Notes under the pieces: generated by a model
Database searches by the model: none
What the model saw: the letters and a program-made list of their open reading frames with translations, nothing else
What the model was told of the DNA's origin: nothing
Origin: Nitrospirota bacterium
GTDB taxonomy: Bacteria > Nitrospinota_A > UBA7883 > JACRGQ01
Assembly: GCA_024275955.1 (NCBI GenBank)
Contig: JAJRYD010000026.1
Coordinates: 17,834 to 81,833 of the forward strand
Length of the DNA stretch: 64,000 bases
Reading direction: 5' to 3'
Shown: positions 55,341 through 63,975 of the stretch, piece after piece
How the letters are laid out: each line of letters begins with the position of its first letter
How positions within the stretch are numbered: position 1 is the stretch's first letter
Position numbers and translations under genes: made by a program

Positions 55341-56507
55341 ATGAAGCCATACTCTAAATATAAGGATTCCGGCATTGAATGGCTGGGGGAGATTCCGAGT
55401 GGGTGGAGTCTTACACGGCTGAAATACTTGTTTTCCCTAGAAAGCGGAAGGGACCCTAAGTCAATACAAACTGATGAAGGTAAATTTCCAATTTATGGAA
55501 CAGGTGGTGAAGTCGGACGAGGAACAGATTTCTTATTTGATAGACCATCACTATTGTTAGGAAGGAAAGGGACTATTGATAAACCTTTTGTTGTTAACGA
55601 ACCATTCTGGGTTTCTGATGTCGTGTACTTCACAATACAAAAGACACAAATGACACCTGATTACTTATGGTTACTATCTTCACTTATTCCTTTTGGTTTT
55701 TATAGATATGGTTCCACTATGCCAAGTATGAGTAAAGTTGACTATGAGAATATGTATTTCCCCGAACCACCAATCCAAGAACAACAACAAATCGGAGAGT
55801 ACCTCGACAAAAAAACCTCCACTATCGAAAAGCTAATCGCCAAGAAGGAGCGACAGATAGAGCTTCTAAAGGAAAAAAGAAGTGCGCTTATAAGTCACGC
55901 TGTCACTAAAGGCTTAAACCCTAAAGTAAAAATGCAGCCCTCCGGTATTGAATGGCTGGGAGAGATTCCGGAGCATTGGGCTATCAAAGAGCTGAAATTT
56001 GTAGCACGCCTTGCAAGTGGAGATTCAATTACATCAGAAGATATTCATGAATTTGGAGATTATCCAGTTTTCGGAGGGAATGGGTTGCGAGGCTATACAT
56101 CAGTATTTAACAATGAAGGGGAGTTCCCTCTTATCGGACGTCAAGGTGCTCTTTGTGGATGTATAAATTACTCTTATGGCCGCTTTTGGGCATCTGAACA
56201 TGCCGTGGTGCTTACCCCTTTAAAGAAAAATGTTGGAAGGTGGCTTGGTGAACTGCTTAGGTCAATGAACTTGAACCAATATTCGCAGTCTGCGGCTCAA
56301 CCCGGTCTTGTAGTTGATAGAATTGCAGCCCTTCATGTCCCCGAACCTCCACAGCCAGAGCAACAGGCCATAGCCTACTTTCTCAGTAAAGAAACTTCCC
56401 GTATTGACGAGCTTATAGTCAAAATTGAGAAAAGCATTGAAAAGCTCCAAGAATATCGAACGGCTCTTATCTCAGCCGCAGTTACCGGAAAAATTGATGT
56501 CAGATAA
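55341..56507 (+). CDS. hsdS: Type I restriction-modification specificity subunit HsdS
   Basis: This 388-aa protein has the two-fold HsdS plan. Target recognition domain 1 starts after GIEWLGEIPSGW, and domain 2 after a repeat of the same phrase, GIEWLGEIPEHW (about residue 200). Each domain is followed by a conserved coiled coil (IGEYLDKKTSTIEKLIAKKE and IAYFLSKETSRIDELIVKIE) that sets the spacer between half-sites. The bipartite target cannot be read from the sequence. The stop overlaps the next gene by 11 bp. Confidence 0.95.
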   Translation: MKPYSKYKDSGIEWLGEIPSGWSLTRLKYLFSLESGRDPKSIQTDEGKFPIYGTGGEVGRGTDFLFDRPSLLLGRKGTIDKPFVVNEPFWVSDVVYFTIQKTQMTPDYLWLLSSLIPFGFYRYGSTMPSMSKVDYENMYFPEPPIQEQQQIGEYLDKKTSTIEKLIAKKERQIELLKEKRSALISHAVTKGLNPKVKMQPSGIEWLGEIPEHWAIKELKFVARLASGDSITSEDIHEFGDYPVFGGNGLRGYTSVFNNEGEFPLIGRQGALCGCINYSYGRFWASEHAVVLTPLKKNVGRWLGELLRSMNLNQYSQSAAQPGLVVDRIAALHVPEPPQPEQQAIAYFLSKETSRIDELIVKIEKSIEKLQEYRTALISAAVTGKIDVR

Positions 56508-57219
56508 AGAAAAAAAGAGCAAAAAGAAAGTAATTAAGGCTCCTGAAAAGAGCTCGGGAGATAGGATTCATGCAATTCTTAAAGGTGCTGTAGCGGGTGC
56601 GCCTCTTGTGGGAGGTGTTGCAAGCGAACTCTTATCCATGATATTCGGACCACCGCTTGAAAAACGCTCTCAGCAATGGCGGGAGGAGGTATCAGAAGTA
56701 ATAAATGAGTTAGTAAGTAATCGGGGTATTGCCGTTGAAGAGTTACAGAATAATGACCAGTTTGTCTCAGTGGTTGCAAATGCCACACAGATAGCTACAC
56801 GCAACCACCAGCAGGAAAAAATTGAGGCATTAAAGAATGCTCTGCTTAACTCTGTTATATCTGAAACAATTGAAGAATCGCTCCAAAACCTTTTCCTGAG
56901 TTACATAGACACATTAACTGTCTGGCATATAAAAATACTTCGAGCATTCCGAAATCCGCAACAGACACAACAAGGGGGAAGGTACAGTAGCACCTCATCG
57001 TCGCCTTCTCAGGTACTTCTTGAAATTTATCCTGATTTAAATGGGAAAAGGGATTTTTATGATTTGATATGGAAAGACCTTTTTTCACGAGGCCTTGTAG
57101 GGCTTGAAAATCTTCATGTAATGATGACTCCTTCGGGCGCATACGGAAAACAAACCACTAAAACAGGGGAGATGTTCATTGATTTTATTTCCACCCCTAA
57201 AAAGGGCAACGATAAATAA
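56497..57219 (+). CDS. Helical protein with glycine-rich hydrophobic segment, in the restriction operon
   Basis: I start this at the ATG at 56497, inside hsdS, giving 240 aa. A Lys-rich N-terminus precedes a glycine/alanine hydrophobic segment (about 29-48, AILKGAVAGAPLVGGVASELL), then a long helical region (about 65-160) and a winged-helix-like C-terminus (DLIWKDLFSRGLVGLENL). I recognise no family. The hydrophobic segment could insert in or press against the membrane, a trait of some abortive-infection effectors, but this is inference only. The stop overlaps the next start (TAATG). Confidence 0.55.
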   Translation: MSDKEKKSKKKVIKAPEKSSGDRIHAILKGAVAGAPLVGGVASELLSMIFGPPLEKRSQQWREEVSEVINELVSNRGIAVEELQNNDQFVSVVANATQIATRNHQQEKIEALKNALLNSVISETIEESLQNLFLSYIDTLTVWHIKILRAFRNPQQTQQGGRYSSTSSSPSQVLLEIYPDLNGKRDFYDLIWKDLFSRGLVGLENLHVMMTPSGAYGKQTTKTGEMFIDFISTPKKGNDK

Positions 57220-58010
57220 TGTCTAAAAACTACTGGATATTCGCCAATAAGAGAGAGGGGGAATATGGAGATGAAGACTGGGATACAAAAACTATTCTCA
57301 AAACCAAGCACTATTATTTTAGAGACGATGAGAAGAACCGTGCAAAAGTAAAGGAAGGTGATACGGCTATATTCAGAGAATACGGTTCTGGGTATTGGGG
57401 GATATGTAAAGTCGGGAAATGGGTATTAGACCCTAAAGGCCCATCAAAATATAAAGGGTCTAAAACAGGGTGGTTTGAGATGTCAAATATTAAAAAATGG
57501 GATTCACCACTTCCCCAGAGCATTATCTGGTCCGAGCTTTCAAATCAGAATCATCGTTTGCGTATTGCCAAAGCGACGCATGAAGATAAAGATAAGATAG
57601 AACTTGCATTGAAAATCTACAAAAATCTTGGCTACGGTTCCGTTGAGGGTGAGTTTTTCATCCTTGAAAACGGTCTTGAGGAGGCGATTAAAAAGAACCT
57701 CTCGCAGTTGGGATTGAAGCTTGCTAGTGACTCCATTAATCAGCAGTGCACATTAGATATGGGCATTGGTAGAACAGACCTCATATGTACTGACAAGGAC
57801 GGCAATTATGTTGTTATTGAGTTGAAGCTTTCTGCCTCTGATGGGGTTATTGGTCAAATACTAAGATATATGGGATATATTCGTGAGAAGTGGGCTGAAA
57901 AGGAAGGCAAGGATGTGAAGGGAATCATTATCGCTCAGACCTTCGATGACCAGTTGAGATATGCTGCCAAAGAAGCTAACGTGACAGTCTTGAGAGTTAG
58001 GATAGGTTAA
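57219..58010 (+). CDS. EVE-like domain fused to NucS-like PD-(D/E)XK nuclease
   Basis: This 263-aa protein has an N-terminal segment (MSKNYWIFANKREG, then DTAIFREYGSGYWGICKVG) that resembles EVE/PUA-like readers of modified bases. Its C-terminal domain (about 135-263) follows the endonuclease NucS/DUF91 pattern: GRTDLI with Asp187, VVIELKLS with Glu201 and Lys203, then IGQILRYMGYI. A base-reading domain joined to a nuclease suggests a modification-dependent restriction enzyme (type IV-like). This is inference; the EVE assignment is by short motif only. Confidence 0.65.
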   Translation: MSKNYWIFANKREGEYGDEDWDTKTILKTKHYYFRDDEKNRAKVKEGDTAIFREYGSGYWGICKVGKWVLDPKGPSKYKGSKTGWFEMSNIKKWDSPLPQSIIWSELSNQNHRLRIAKATHEDKDKIELALKIYKNLGYGSVEGEFFILENGLEEAIKKNLSQLGLKLASDSINQQCTLDMGIGRTDLICTDKDGNYVVIELKLSASDGVIGQILRYMGYIREKWAEKEGKDVKGIIIAQTFDDQLRYAAKEANVTVLRVRIG

Positions 58011-58047
58011 TGCAATTTACTTATCTTAAATGGAGGCAAATCGTAAC

Positions 58048-59199
58048 ATGAGTAGAGTGGCTGTTAGTAAAGAGATTATATGTTGGGCATTGGAACGCTC
58101 TAATCGAACTATTGAGGACCTGCAAAGTAGATTTCCTAAAATCGAACAATGGGTTAAAGGTGAAGTGCAGCCAACGCTAAGACAGCTGGAATCCTTGGCA
58201 AAAATAACCCTGATACCTCTTGGTTTTTTCTTCTTACATGAACCACCTGAAGAGCACTTGCCATTCCCATTTTTCAGAACACATACTGATGAGGATATAA
58301 ATACGCCATCCCCCGAACTTCTACAAACCGTCCATGTGATGCAACAGAGACAAGCATGGATGCGGGAGTATTTGATGGAGGAAGGTCATGCCGAGCTTCC
58401 GTTTGTAAACTCTGTGCAGGTACAGGAGAATGTTGTAGCGGTAGCACAGCTTATTAGAGAAAAACTGGGCCTTGAGGAAAGGTGGGCTGCACAACAACCA
58501 ACTTGGACAGAAGCTCTTCGTGCTTTTCGAGAAGCCATTGAAGAGGCAGGAATATTGGTTGTAGTAAATGGAATTCTTGAAAACAATACCCATCGAAAAC
58601 TTAATCCAAGCGAATTTCGTGGGTTTGTTTTAGTAGATGGATATGCACCACTTATATTTGTAAATGGTTCGGATAGTAAAGCCGCACAAATGTTCACACT
58701 TGCCCATGAAATAGCGCATGTGTTTCTTGGTAGCAGCGCAGCTTTCGATTTACGAGAAATGCAGCCAGCAGACGACCCAACTGAACAAGTGTGTAACAGC
58801 ATAGCTGCAGAACTCCTCATACCAGAAAATGATTTACGCTCCCTATGGAGTGTTGTTGAAAATGATTTGGAGCCATTTCAAGCCATCGCAAGGGAGTATA
58901 AGGTTAGTGTCCTTGTGGCAGCTCGTAGAGCTTTGGATATTGCTCTTATCAATAAAGATACGTTCTTGGAGTTTTATCAAGGCTATCTAACCGATGAGCG
59001 TAGACAGGCTGCAAGTAGAGCACCGGGAGGAGACTTTTACAATAGTCAGAATGTGCGTGTTGGGCGGCGTTTTGCATCCATTGTCGCCCGGGCCGTAAAG
59101 GAGGGTAAGCTACTCTACTCTGAAGCCTACAAGCTAACAGGCCTTTATGGCTCGACTTTTGACCGCTATACATCTTCTATTACTGGTGGGAGATATTAG
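58048..59199 (+). CDS. ImmA/IrrE-type metallopeptidase with Xre-like N-terminus
   Basis: I start this at the ATG at 58048 (GGAGG site 12 bases upstream), 383 aa. The N-terminal 75 residues form a HigA/Xre-like region (IICWALERSNRTIEDLQSRFPKIEQWVKGEVQPTLRQLESLAKIT). The M78 peptidase domain has the zinc motif HEIAHVFLG (His220, Glu221, His224). Such proteins cleave repressors or act as antitoxins; next to a DUF4411 PIN toxin gene they form a recurrent pair. Here the partner is broken (next entry). Confidence 0.82.
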   Translation: MSRVAVSKEIICWALERSNRTIEDLQSRFPKIEQWVKGEVQPTLRQLESLAKITLIPLGFFFLHEPPEEHLPFPFFRTHTDEDINTPSPELLQTVHVMQQRQAWMREYLMEEGHAELPFVNSVQVQENVVAVAQLIREKLGLEERWAAQQPTWTEALRAFREAIEEAGILVVVNGILENNTHRKLNPSEFRGFVLVDGYAPLIFVNGSDSKAAQMFTLAHEIAHVFLGSSAAFDLREMQPADDPTEQVCNSIAAELLIPENDLRSLWSVVENDLEPFQAIAREYKVSVLVAARRALDIALINKDTFLEFYQGYLTDERRQAASRAPGGDFYNSQNVRVGRRFASIVARAVKEGKLLYSEAYKLTGLYGSTFDRYTSSITGGRY

Positions 59200-59201
59200 C
59201 T

Positions 59202-59702
59202 TTGCCGGATGATGTATATGTTCTCGATGCTAATGTCTTTATAGAAGCAATGAATCGCTATTATGCATTCGACCTTGTTCCTGCTTTTTGGGATAGTCTT
59301 ATAGACCATGCCAATAGCGGACAGATACGGAGTATTGACCGTGTTCAAAGTGAGTGTTCAAGGATGAAGAATGAGCTTGCAGACTGGGTAGACGAAGATT
59401 TTAACCATGCATTTGATTCAACTGATGAATCTGAAATAGTGCAGACTTTTGGTGAGGTCATAAATTGGGTGAATGAACAAACCCAATTTTCTGATGCGGC
59501 AAAGGCGGATTTTGCTGGAGGTGCGGATGGCTGGTTAATAGCGTATGGAATTGTAAAATAATATGCTGTTGTAACACATGAAGTTTACTCACGTGATATT
59601 AAAAGAAAAGTGCCAATTCCTAATGTGTGTCGGGCCTTTGATGACAAAAGATGTATTGATACGTTTGAAATGTTGAGAGAGCTTGGAGTTCAATTCAGGT
59701 AG
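59202..59702 (+). pseudogene. PIN-domain (DUF4411) toxin interrupted by an in-frame TAA
   Basis: The frame opens at TTG 59202 with the PIN motif VYVLDANVFIEA and runs to TAA at 59559-59561. The same frame continues without another stop to TAG at 59700-59702, encoding YAVVTHEVYSRDIKRKVPIPNVCRAF and a tail typical of DUF4411 proteins. Together they give about 166 residues, the family's usual length, with one codon changed to TAA. The first piece (119 aa) has the N-terminal PIN acidic residues, but the missing C-terminal part carries conserved residues. The ribonuclease toxin is therefore probably inactive, unless the TAA is a sequencing error or is read through. Confidence 0.8.
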
Positions 59703-59744
59703 CTTCCCAAAGAAGCTATTGTAATAAAGAGGGGGAGGGTTGAG

Positions 59745-60104
59745 ATGAAAAGAGATATTGATGTTATTAGAAAAATCTTGATTGCCATAGAAGCACATCA
59801 AAGCGCAAACCCACTGGAAGTCGACATTGAAGATTCTTCCAAAGAAGAAATTCAGTATCACTTGTATTTAATGATTGATGGGGGGTTATTGGAAGGAACT
59901 AAATCACATAACCTCAAACTTGGTATGTATACTGCCAACCCAACTGGAATGACGTGGCAGGGGCATGAGTTTCTTGATGCTTGTAGGGATGATGGGCATT
60001 GGGGAAAAGCCAAAGAAATAGCTTTAAAAGCCAAAGGGTTTTCAATCGATATTATTAAAAATATCCTTGTGAATTTAATTACTGAGGAAGCCAAGAATCT
60101 ATAA
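59745..60104 (+). CDS. DUF2513 protein
   Basis: This 119-aa protein starts MKRDIDVIRKILIAIEAH and matches the DUF2513 family, which is common in prophages, restriction loci and other accessory DNA. The fold is expected to be a winged helix, which includes LYLMIDGGLLEG and TGMTWQGHEFLD here. It may regulate the adjacent hsdR gene, which starts two bases after its stop, but the family's role is not known. GAGGGGGAGG precedes the ATG. Confidence 0.85.
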   Translation: MKRDIDVIRKILIAIEAHQSANPLEVDIEDSSKEEIQYHLYLMIDGGLLEGTKSHNLKLGMYTANPTGMTWQGHEFLDACRDDGHWGKAKEIALKAKGFSIDIIKNILVNLITEEAKNL

Positions 60105-60106
60105 AT

Positions 60107-63103
60107 ATGGTCAATAAATATACCGAAAAAGCTTTTGAGGATGCAATTGAGGATAGCCTGCTTAACTCAGGCGGCTACCAAAAAGGCGATTCTGAAAACT
60201 TCGATGCCGAGCGGGGCTTAGACCCAAGCATTCTCATTCCCTTTATCAAAGAAACCCAACCAAAGGAATGGGAGTACCTTGAAAACATACATAAAGATAA
60301 AACTGAGGAAGCTTTGCTTGATGACCTTTGCAAGGCATTAAACTCTACACAGATAGGATGCCTGAAAGTTCTCAGGAACGGGTTTAAGAGTTACGGTAAG
60401 ACCTTCCGAGTTGCTTACTTCAAGCCAGCAAGCGGGATGAACCCGGATACCCAAAAACTATATGAGTCGAACCGGTTAACCGTAACCAGACAATTGGTCT
60501 ATAGCAATAAACACAAAAACTCTCTTGACCTTGTTCTGAGCTTAAATGGAATTCCTCTCGCTACAGCTGAACTGAAAAATCCAATGACCGGTCAAACATG
60601 GCGTAATGCCATCCATCAGTACAAAAATGACCGTGACCAAAATGACCTTATTTTCCAATTCAAAAAAAGAACGTTGGTTCATTTCGCTGTTGACCCTGAT
60701 GAGATATACATGACTACCCGTCTTTCGGGAAGAGGGACCCACTTTCTACCGTTCAATCAGGGTAGTGGCTCTGGGGCTGGGAATCCAGAAAACCCGGACG
60801 GCTATGGAACAGCTTATTTGTGGGAGCAAGTCTGGCAGAGAGATAGTTTGATGGATATATTAGCAAGGTTCATACACCTACAGAAAGATGAGAAGAAAGT
60901 GGGAGGGAGAACTATTGTGAAAGAGACCATGATTTTCCCACGCTATCATCAATTAGATGCTGTGAGAAAAATGGTGTCCGATGCAGAGGCCAAAGGAACC
61001 GGGAATAATTACCTTGTTCAACATTCAGCAGGTAGCGGCAAAAGTAATTCCATAGCGTGGCTGGCTCATCGACTATCAAGCTTACATAACAGCAAGGATG
61101 AGAAGGTCTTTGATTCCGTAATAGTGATTACCGACCGCCTCGTACTAGATAAACAGCTTCAGGACACAATATTCCAGTTTGAACATAAATCGGGGGTAGT
61201 GCAAAAGATTGATGATGATTCAACCCAGCTTGCCGAGGCATTAAAAGGTGGTGTCCCGATAGTCATTACAACTTTGCAGAAGTTCCCTTTTGTTGCTGAG
61301 AAGGTGGGCTCTATTCCCAGCCGTAAGTATGCCGTTATTGTTGATGAAGCACATAGCTCACAAAGCGGTGAAAGTGCAACTGAAGTCAAAGCGGTTCTTG
61401 CTGGTGAAGCTATTAAGGAAGAGGCAAAGGCGAAGGCTGAAGAAGAAGGGTTGCCTGACTATGAGGAGGAAATCCTTAAGGCGATGGCAAAAAGGGGAAA
61501 GCAGCCTAATATCAGTTTTTTTGCTTTTACTGCCACGCCAAAATATAAAACTCTGGAAGTGTTTGGGACTCTGGGAGGAGATGGGAAGCCTAGTCCCTTT
61601 CACCTCTACAGTATGAGGCAGGCGGTAGAAGAAGGTTTCATTTTAGATATTTTAAAGAACTATACGACATATGCTACTTATTTCAAGCTGGTCAAATCTA
61701 TTAAAGATGACCCTGAAGTTGATAAAAGAAAAGCCGCCAGAGCATTAGCACGCTTTATGAGTTTACATCCACATAATATCGCCCAGAAAACTGAGGTGAT
61801 AATTGAGCATTTTAGAACCTTTGTAAGGCATAAAATAGGTGGCAAAGCAAAGGCAATGGTTGTGACTTCATCACGGCTACATGCAGTCCGATATAAGCAG
61901 TCATTTGATAAATACCTCAAGGAGAAAGGGTATTCAGGAATAAAGACGCTTGTGGCATTCTCTGGTACTGTAATTGACCCTGATGTTAATAAAGAGTACA
62001 CCGAAGTGGGGATGAATGATGGCATTAGGGAAAAAGAGCTACCTGAGAGGTTTGCATCAGATGAATACCAAGTTTTGCTGGTAGCAGAAAAGTATCAAAC
62101 TGGCTTTGACCAGCCGCTACTTCACACAATGTATGTGGATAAGCGACTCGCTGGGATACAGGCAGTTCAAACGTTATCTAGGCTTAATCGCATACACTCA
62201 GGAAAGGAAGACACATTTGTCTTAGACTTTGTGAATGATACACAAGAAATTTATGATGCCTTTCAGCCTTATTATGAAGTGACAGCTGTTGGTGAACAGG
62301 CTGAAGTAAGCCAACTGTATGAATTACAGGCAAAGCTAGAAGAGCATCAAGTATTTTTTAAGGAGGAGGTAGAAGAGTTTTGCAAAGTTTTCTTTGCTCC
62401 CAAAGAGAAGCAGACACCCGGAGACCACGCAAAAATGGAAACCTGCCTGACACCTCCTTCAAATCGTTTCGGAGAGATGGATGAGGAAAAGCAGGTAGAA
62501 TTTAGAAAGCTTCTAGTGACATTCCGCAACCTCTACTCTTTCATGTCACAGATAATTCCTTTTCAGGATTCTGACCTTGAAAAGCTTTACACGTTTATTA
62601 GATTTTTTAATAAAAAGCTACCTAAATCCACAGGTGGAGGCCCAATTGATTTAGACGGTGAAGTCTCCCTGAAGTATTATCGTCTTCAGAAAATTAGCGA
62701 AGGGTCGATAGTTCTTGAAAAAGGTGAAGGGGGAGTCATTGATGGCCCTACAGAGGTTGGAACAGGGGCTAATGAGGGTAAAGAAATAGAGCTTTCTAAA
62801 TTAATCGATTTGCTTAATGAACGGTTTGGCACGGAGTTTAGACCCGGAGACCAGCTCTTTTTTGATTCAATCTGTGAAGATGCTATCGGGGATTCCAAGC
62901 TTCGAGAAGTGGCTAAGGCAAACACACTTGAGAATTTTGGATATGTTTTCGTTAAAGCGTTGGAAGGGTTATTTATTGACCGAATGGACCAAAATGGAGA
63001 AGTAGTCGCCAAGTATATGGATGAACCAGATTTCCAGAGTATCGTTACCAAGCATCTTACTAAAGAGGTGTATGAGAAAATACGGTCAAGTTCACCTGAA
63101 TAG
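60107..63103 (+). CDS. hsdR: Type I restriction endonuclease HsdR
   Basis: This 998-aa subunit translocates and cuts unmodified DNA. The N-terminal nuclease domain has the PD-(D/E)XK residues Asp141, Glu155 and Lys157 (LATAELKNP). Two RecA-like motor domains follow, with Walker A AGSGKS (around 309), DEAH starting at Asp413, FTATP near 470 and the late motif YQTGFDQP...RLNR. The C-terminal helical region docks on HsdM. It is complete and separated from hsdS by six genes, an unusual spread. Confidence 0.95.
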   Translation: MVNKYTEKAFEDAIEDSLLNSGGYQKGDSENFDAERGLDPSILIPFIKETQPKEWEYLENIHKDKTEEALLDDLCKALNSTQIGCLKVLRNGFKSYGKTFRVAYFKPASGMNPDTQKLYESNRLTVTRQLVYSNKHKNSLDLVLSLNGIPLATAELKNPMTGQTWRNAIHQYKNDRDQNDLIFQFKKRTLVHFAVDPDEIYMTTRLSGRGTHFLPFNQGSGSGAGNPENPDGYGTAYLWEQVWQRDSLMDILARFIHLQKDEKKVGGRTIVKETMIFPRYHQLDAVRKMVSDAEAKGTGNNYLVQHSAGSGKSNSIAWLAHRLSSLHNSKDEKVFDSVIVITDRLVLDKQLQDTIFQFEHKSGVVQKIDDDSTQLAEALKGGVPIVITTLQKFPFVAEKVGSIPSRKYAVIVDEAHSSQSGESATEVKAVLAGEAIKEEAKAKAEEEGLPDYEEEILKAMAKRGKQPNISFFAFTATPKYKTLEVFGTLGGDGKPSPFHLYSMRQAVEEGFILDILKNYTTYATYFKLVKSIKDDPEVDKRKAARALARFMSLHPHNIAQKTEVIIEHFRTFVRHKIGGKAKAMVVTSSRLHAVRYKQSFDKYLKEKGYSGIKTLVAFSGTVIDPDVNKEYTEVGMNDGIREKELPERFASDEYQVLLVAEKYQTGFDQPLLHTMYVDKRLAGIQAVQTLSRLNRIHSGKEDTFVLDFVNDTQEIYDAFQPYYEVTAVGEQAEVSQLYELQAKLEEHQVFFKEEVEEFCKVFFAPKEKQTPGDHAKMETCLTPPSNRFGEMDEEKQVEFRKLLVTFRNLYSFMSQIIPFQDSDLEKLYTFIRFFNKKLPKSTGGGPIDLDGEVSLKYYRLQKISEGSIVLEKGEGGVIDGPTEVGTGANEGKEIELSKLIDLLNERFGTEFRPGDQLFFDSICEDAIGDSKLREVAKANTLENFGYVFVKALEGLFIDRMDQNGEVVAKYMDEPDFQSIVTKHLTKEVYEKIRSSSPE

Positions 63104-63191
63104 ACAATGATAAATATAGTGAGGTTGACATGAAGATTACTAGTGATGGACCGCAGTGTATCGGCCAAATAAATACCTATAGGATATTAAA

Positions 63192-63947
63192 ATGTTGTTA
63201 TCAATACCCGGTGCTTTTCAGGCTCTCAAGGAAAACCTAGAAATAACCCAACTCCAAACATCTGTTGTTTCTGATAGGCACAATAGAATAAGGGAGTGTT
63301 TGGCCACCAAAATTAACATTGAAGAGTCTTTTCTAACTGGTTCCTATAAAAGAAGCACCATGATAGCTCCTCTGGCGAAAGCAGACATTGATATATTTGT
63401 TATTTTAGACCCAAAGTACTTGAAAGAAAGAGGTCCTATCTGGACACTTAATTTGGTGAAAAGAAATCTATTAAAAACTTTTCCTAGGTCAAAAATCAAA
63501 CCGGATGGTCAAGCTGTAACAATCACCTTCTCTGACTTTCTAGTTGATGTTGTGCCAGCCTTTTGTGCTGTTGGTGGTGGCTACTATATTCCTAATGCAA
63601 AGAAGTTGAGTTGGACTCTTACTGACCCTAAGGTTCATGAGGAATATATTAGTAGTCAGAATGAGAAGCACGATGGGGATTTAGTGCCTTTAATTAAAAT
63701 GATAAAGGGGTGGAACAGGGCAAAAGGCAATGTGTTTTTATCTTTTTACCTTGAGTTATTAGTGGCCAAGATATTCGATAGAACACCGATTATTAATCTC
63801 CAACAGGGTTTATTATATTTTTTCTTAAATGGTATCGAATTAGTAAAAGACGATATCAAGGAATCAAGCCCTTTCTTAGTTGAAATTTCCGGCATGACCG
63901 TCACGCTACCTTTGCAACTTTACCGGTATTCAGGATACGTTTCATAA
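63192..63947 (+). CDS. CBASS-type CD-NTase (cyclic-oligonucleotide synthase)
   Basis: This 251-aa protein has the nucleotidyltransferase signature of CD-NTases: LTGSYKR (Gly50-Ser51), followed by the metal-binding DID (Asp65, Asp67) and a third acid Asp119 in LVDVVPAF. The helical part after about residue 160 (LIKMIKGWNRAKG, FYLELLVAKIF) resembles the OAS-like core. Such enzymes sense infection and make cyclic nucleotides that switch on an effector. At 251 aa it is short; the C-terminal 25 residues (EISGMTVTLPLQLYRYSGYVS) do not look like the family, so it may be truncated or disrupted. The effector gene would lie downstream of the window. Confidence 0.7.
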   Translation: MLLSIPGAFQALKENLEITQLQTSVVSDRHNRIRECLATKINIEESFLTGSYKRSTMIAPLAKADIDIFVILDPKYLKERGPIWTLNLVKRNLLKTFPRSKIKPDGQAVTITFSDFLVDVVPAFCAVGGGYYIPNAKKLSWTLTDPKVHEEYISSQNEKHDGDLVPLIKMIKGWNRAKGNVFLSFYLELLVAKIFDRTPIINLQQGLLYFFLNGIELVKDDIKESSPFLVEISGMTVTLPLQLYRYSGYVS

Positions 63948-63975
63948 TGCTCCTTAATTCTATGAGATGTCTATA

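Noticed and set aside
63130..63237. Small frame beginning MKITSDGPQ before the CD-NTase, faintly like FlgM
   Set aside because: It overlaps the CD-NTase start in another frame, has only a short chance resemblance, and no flagellar genes are near.
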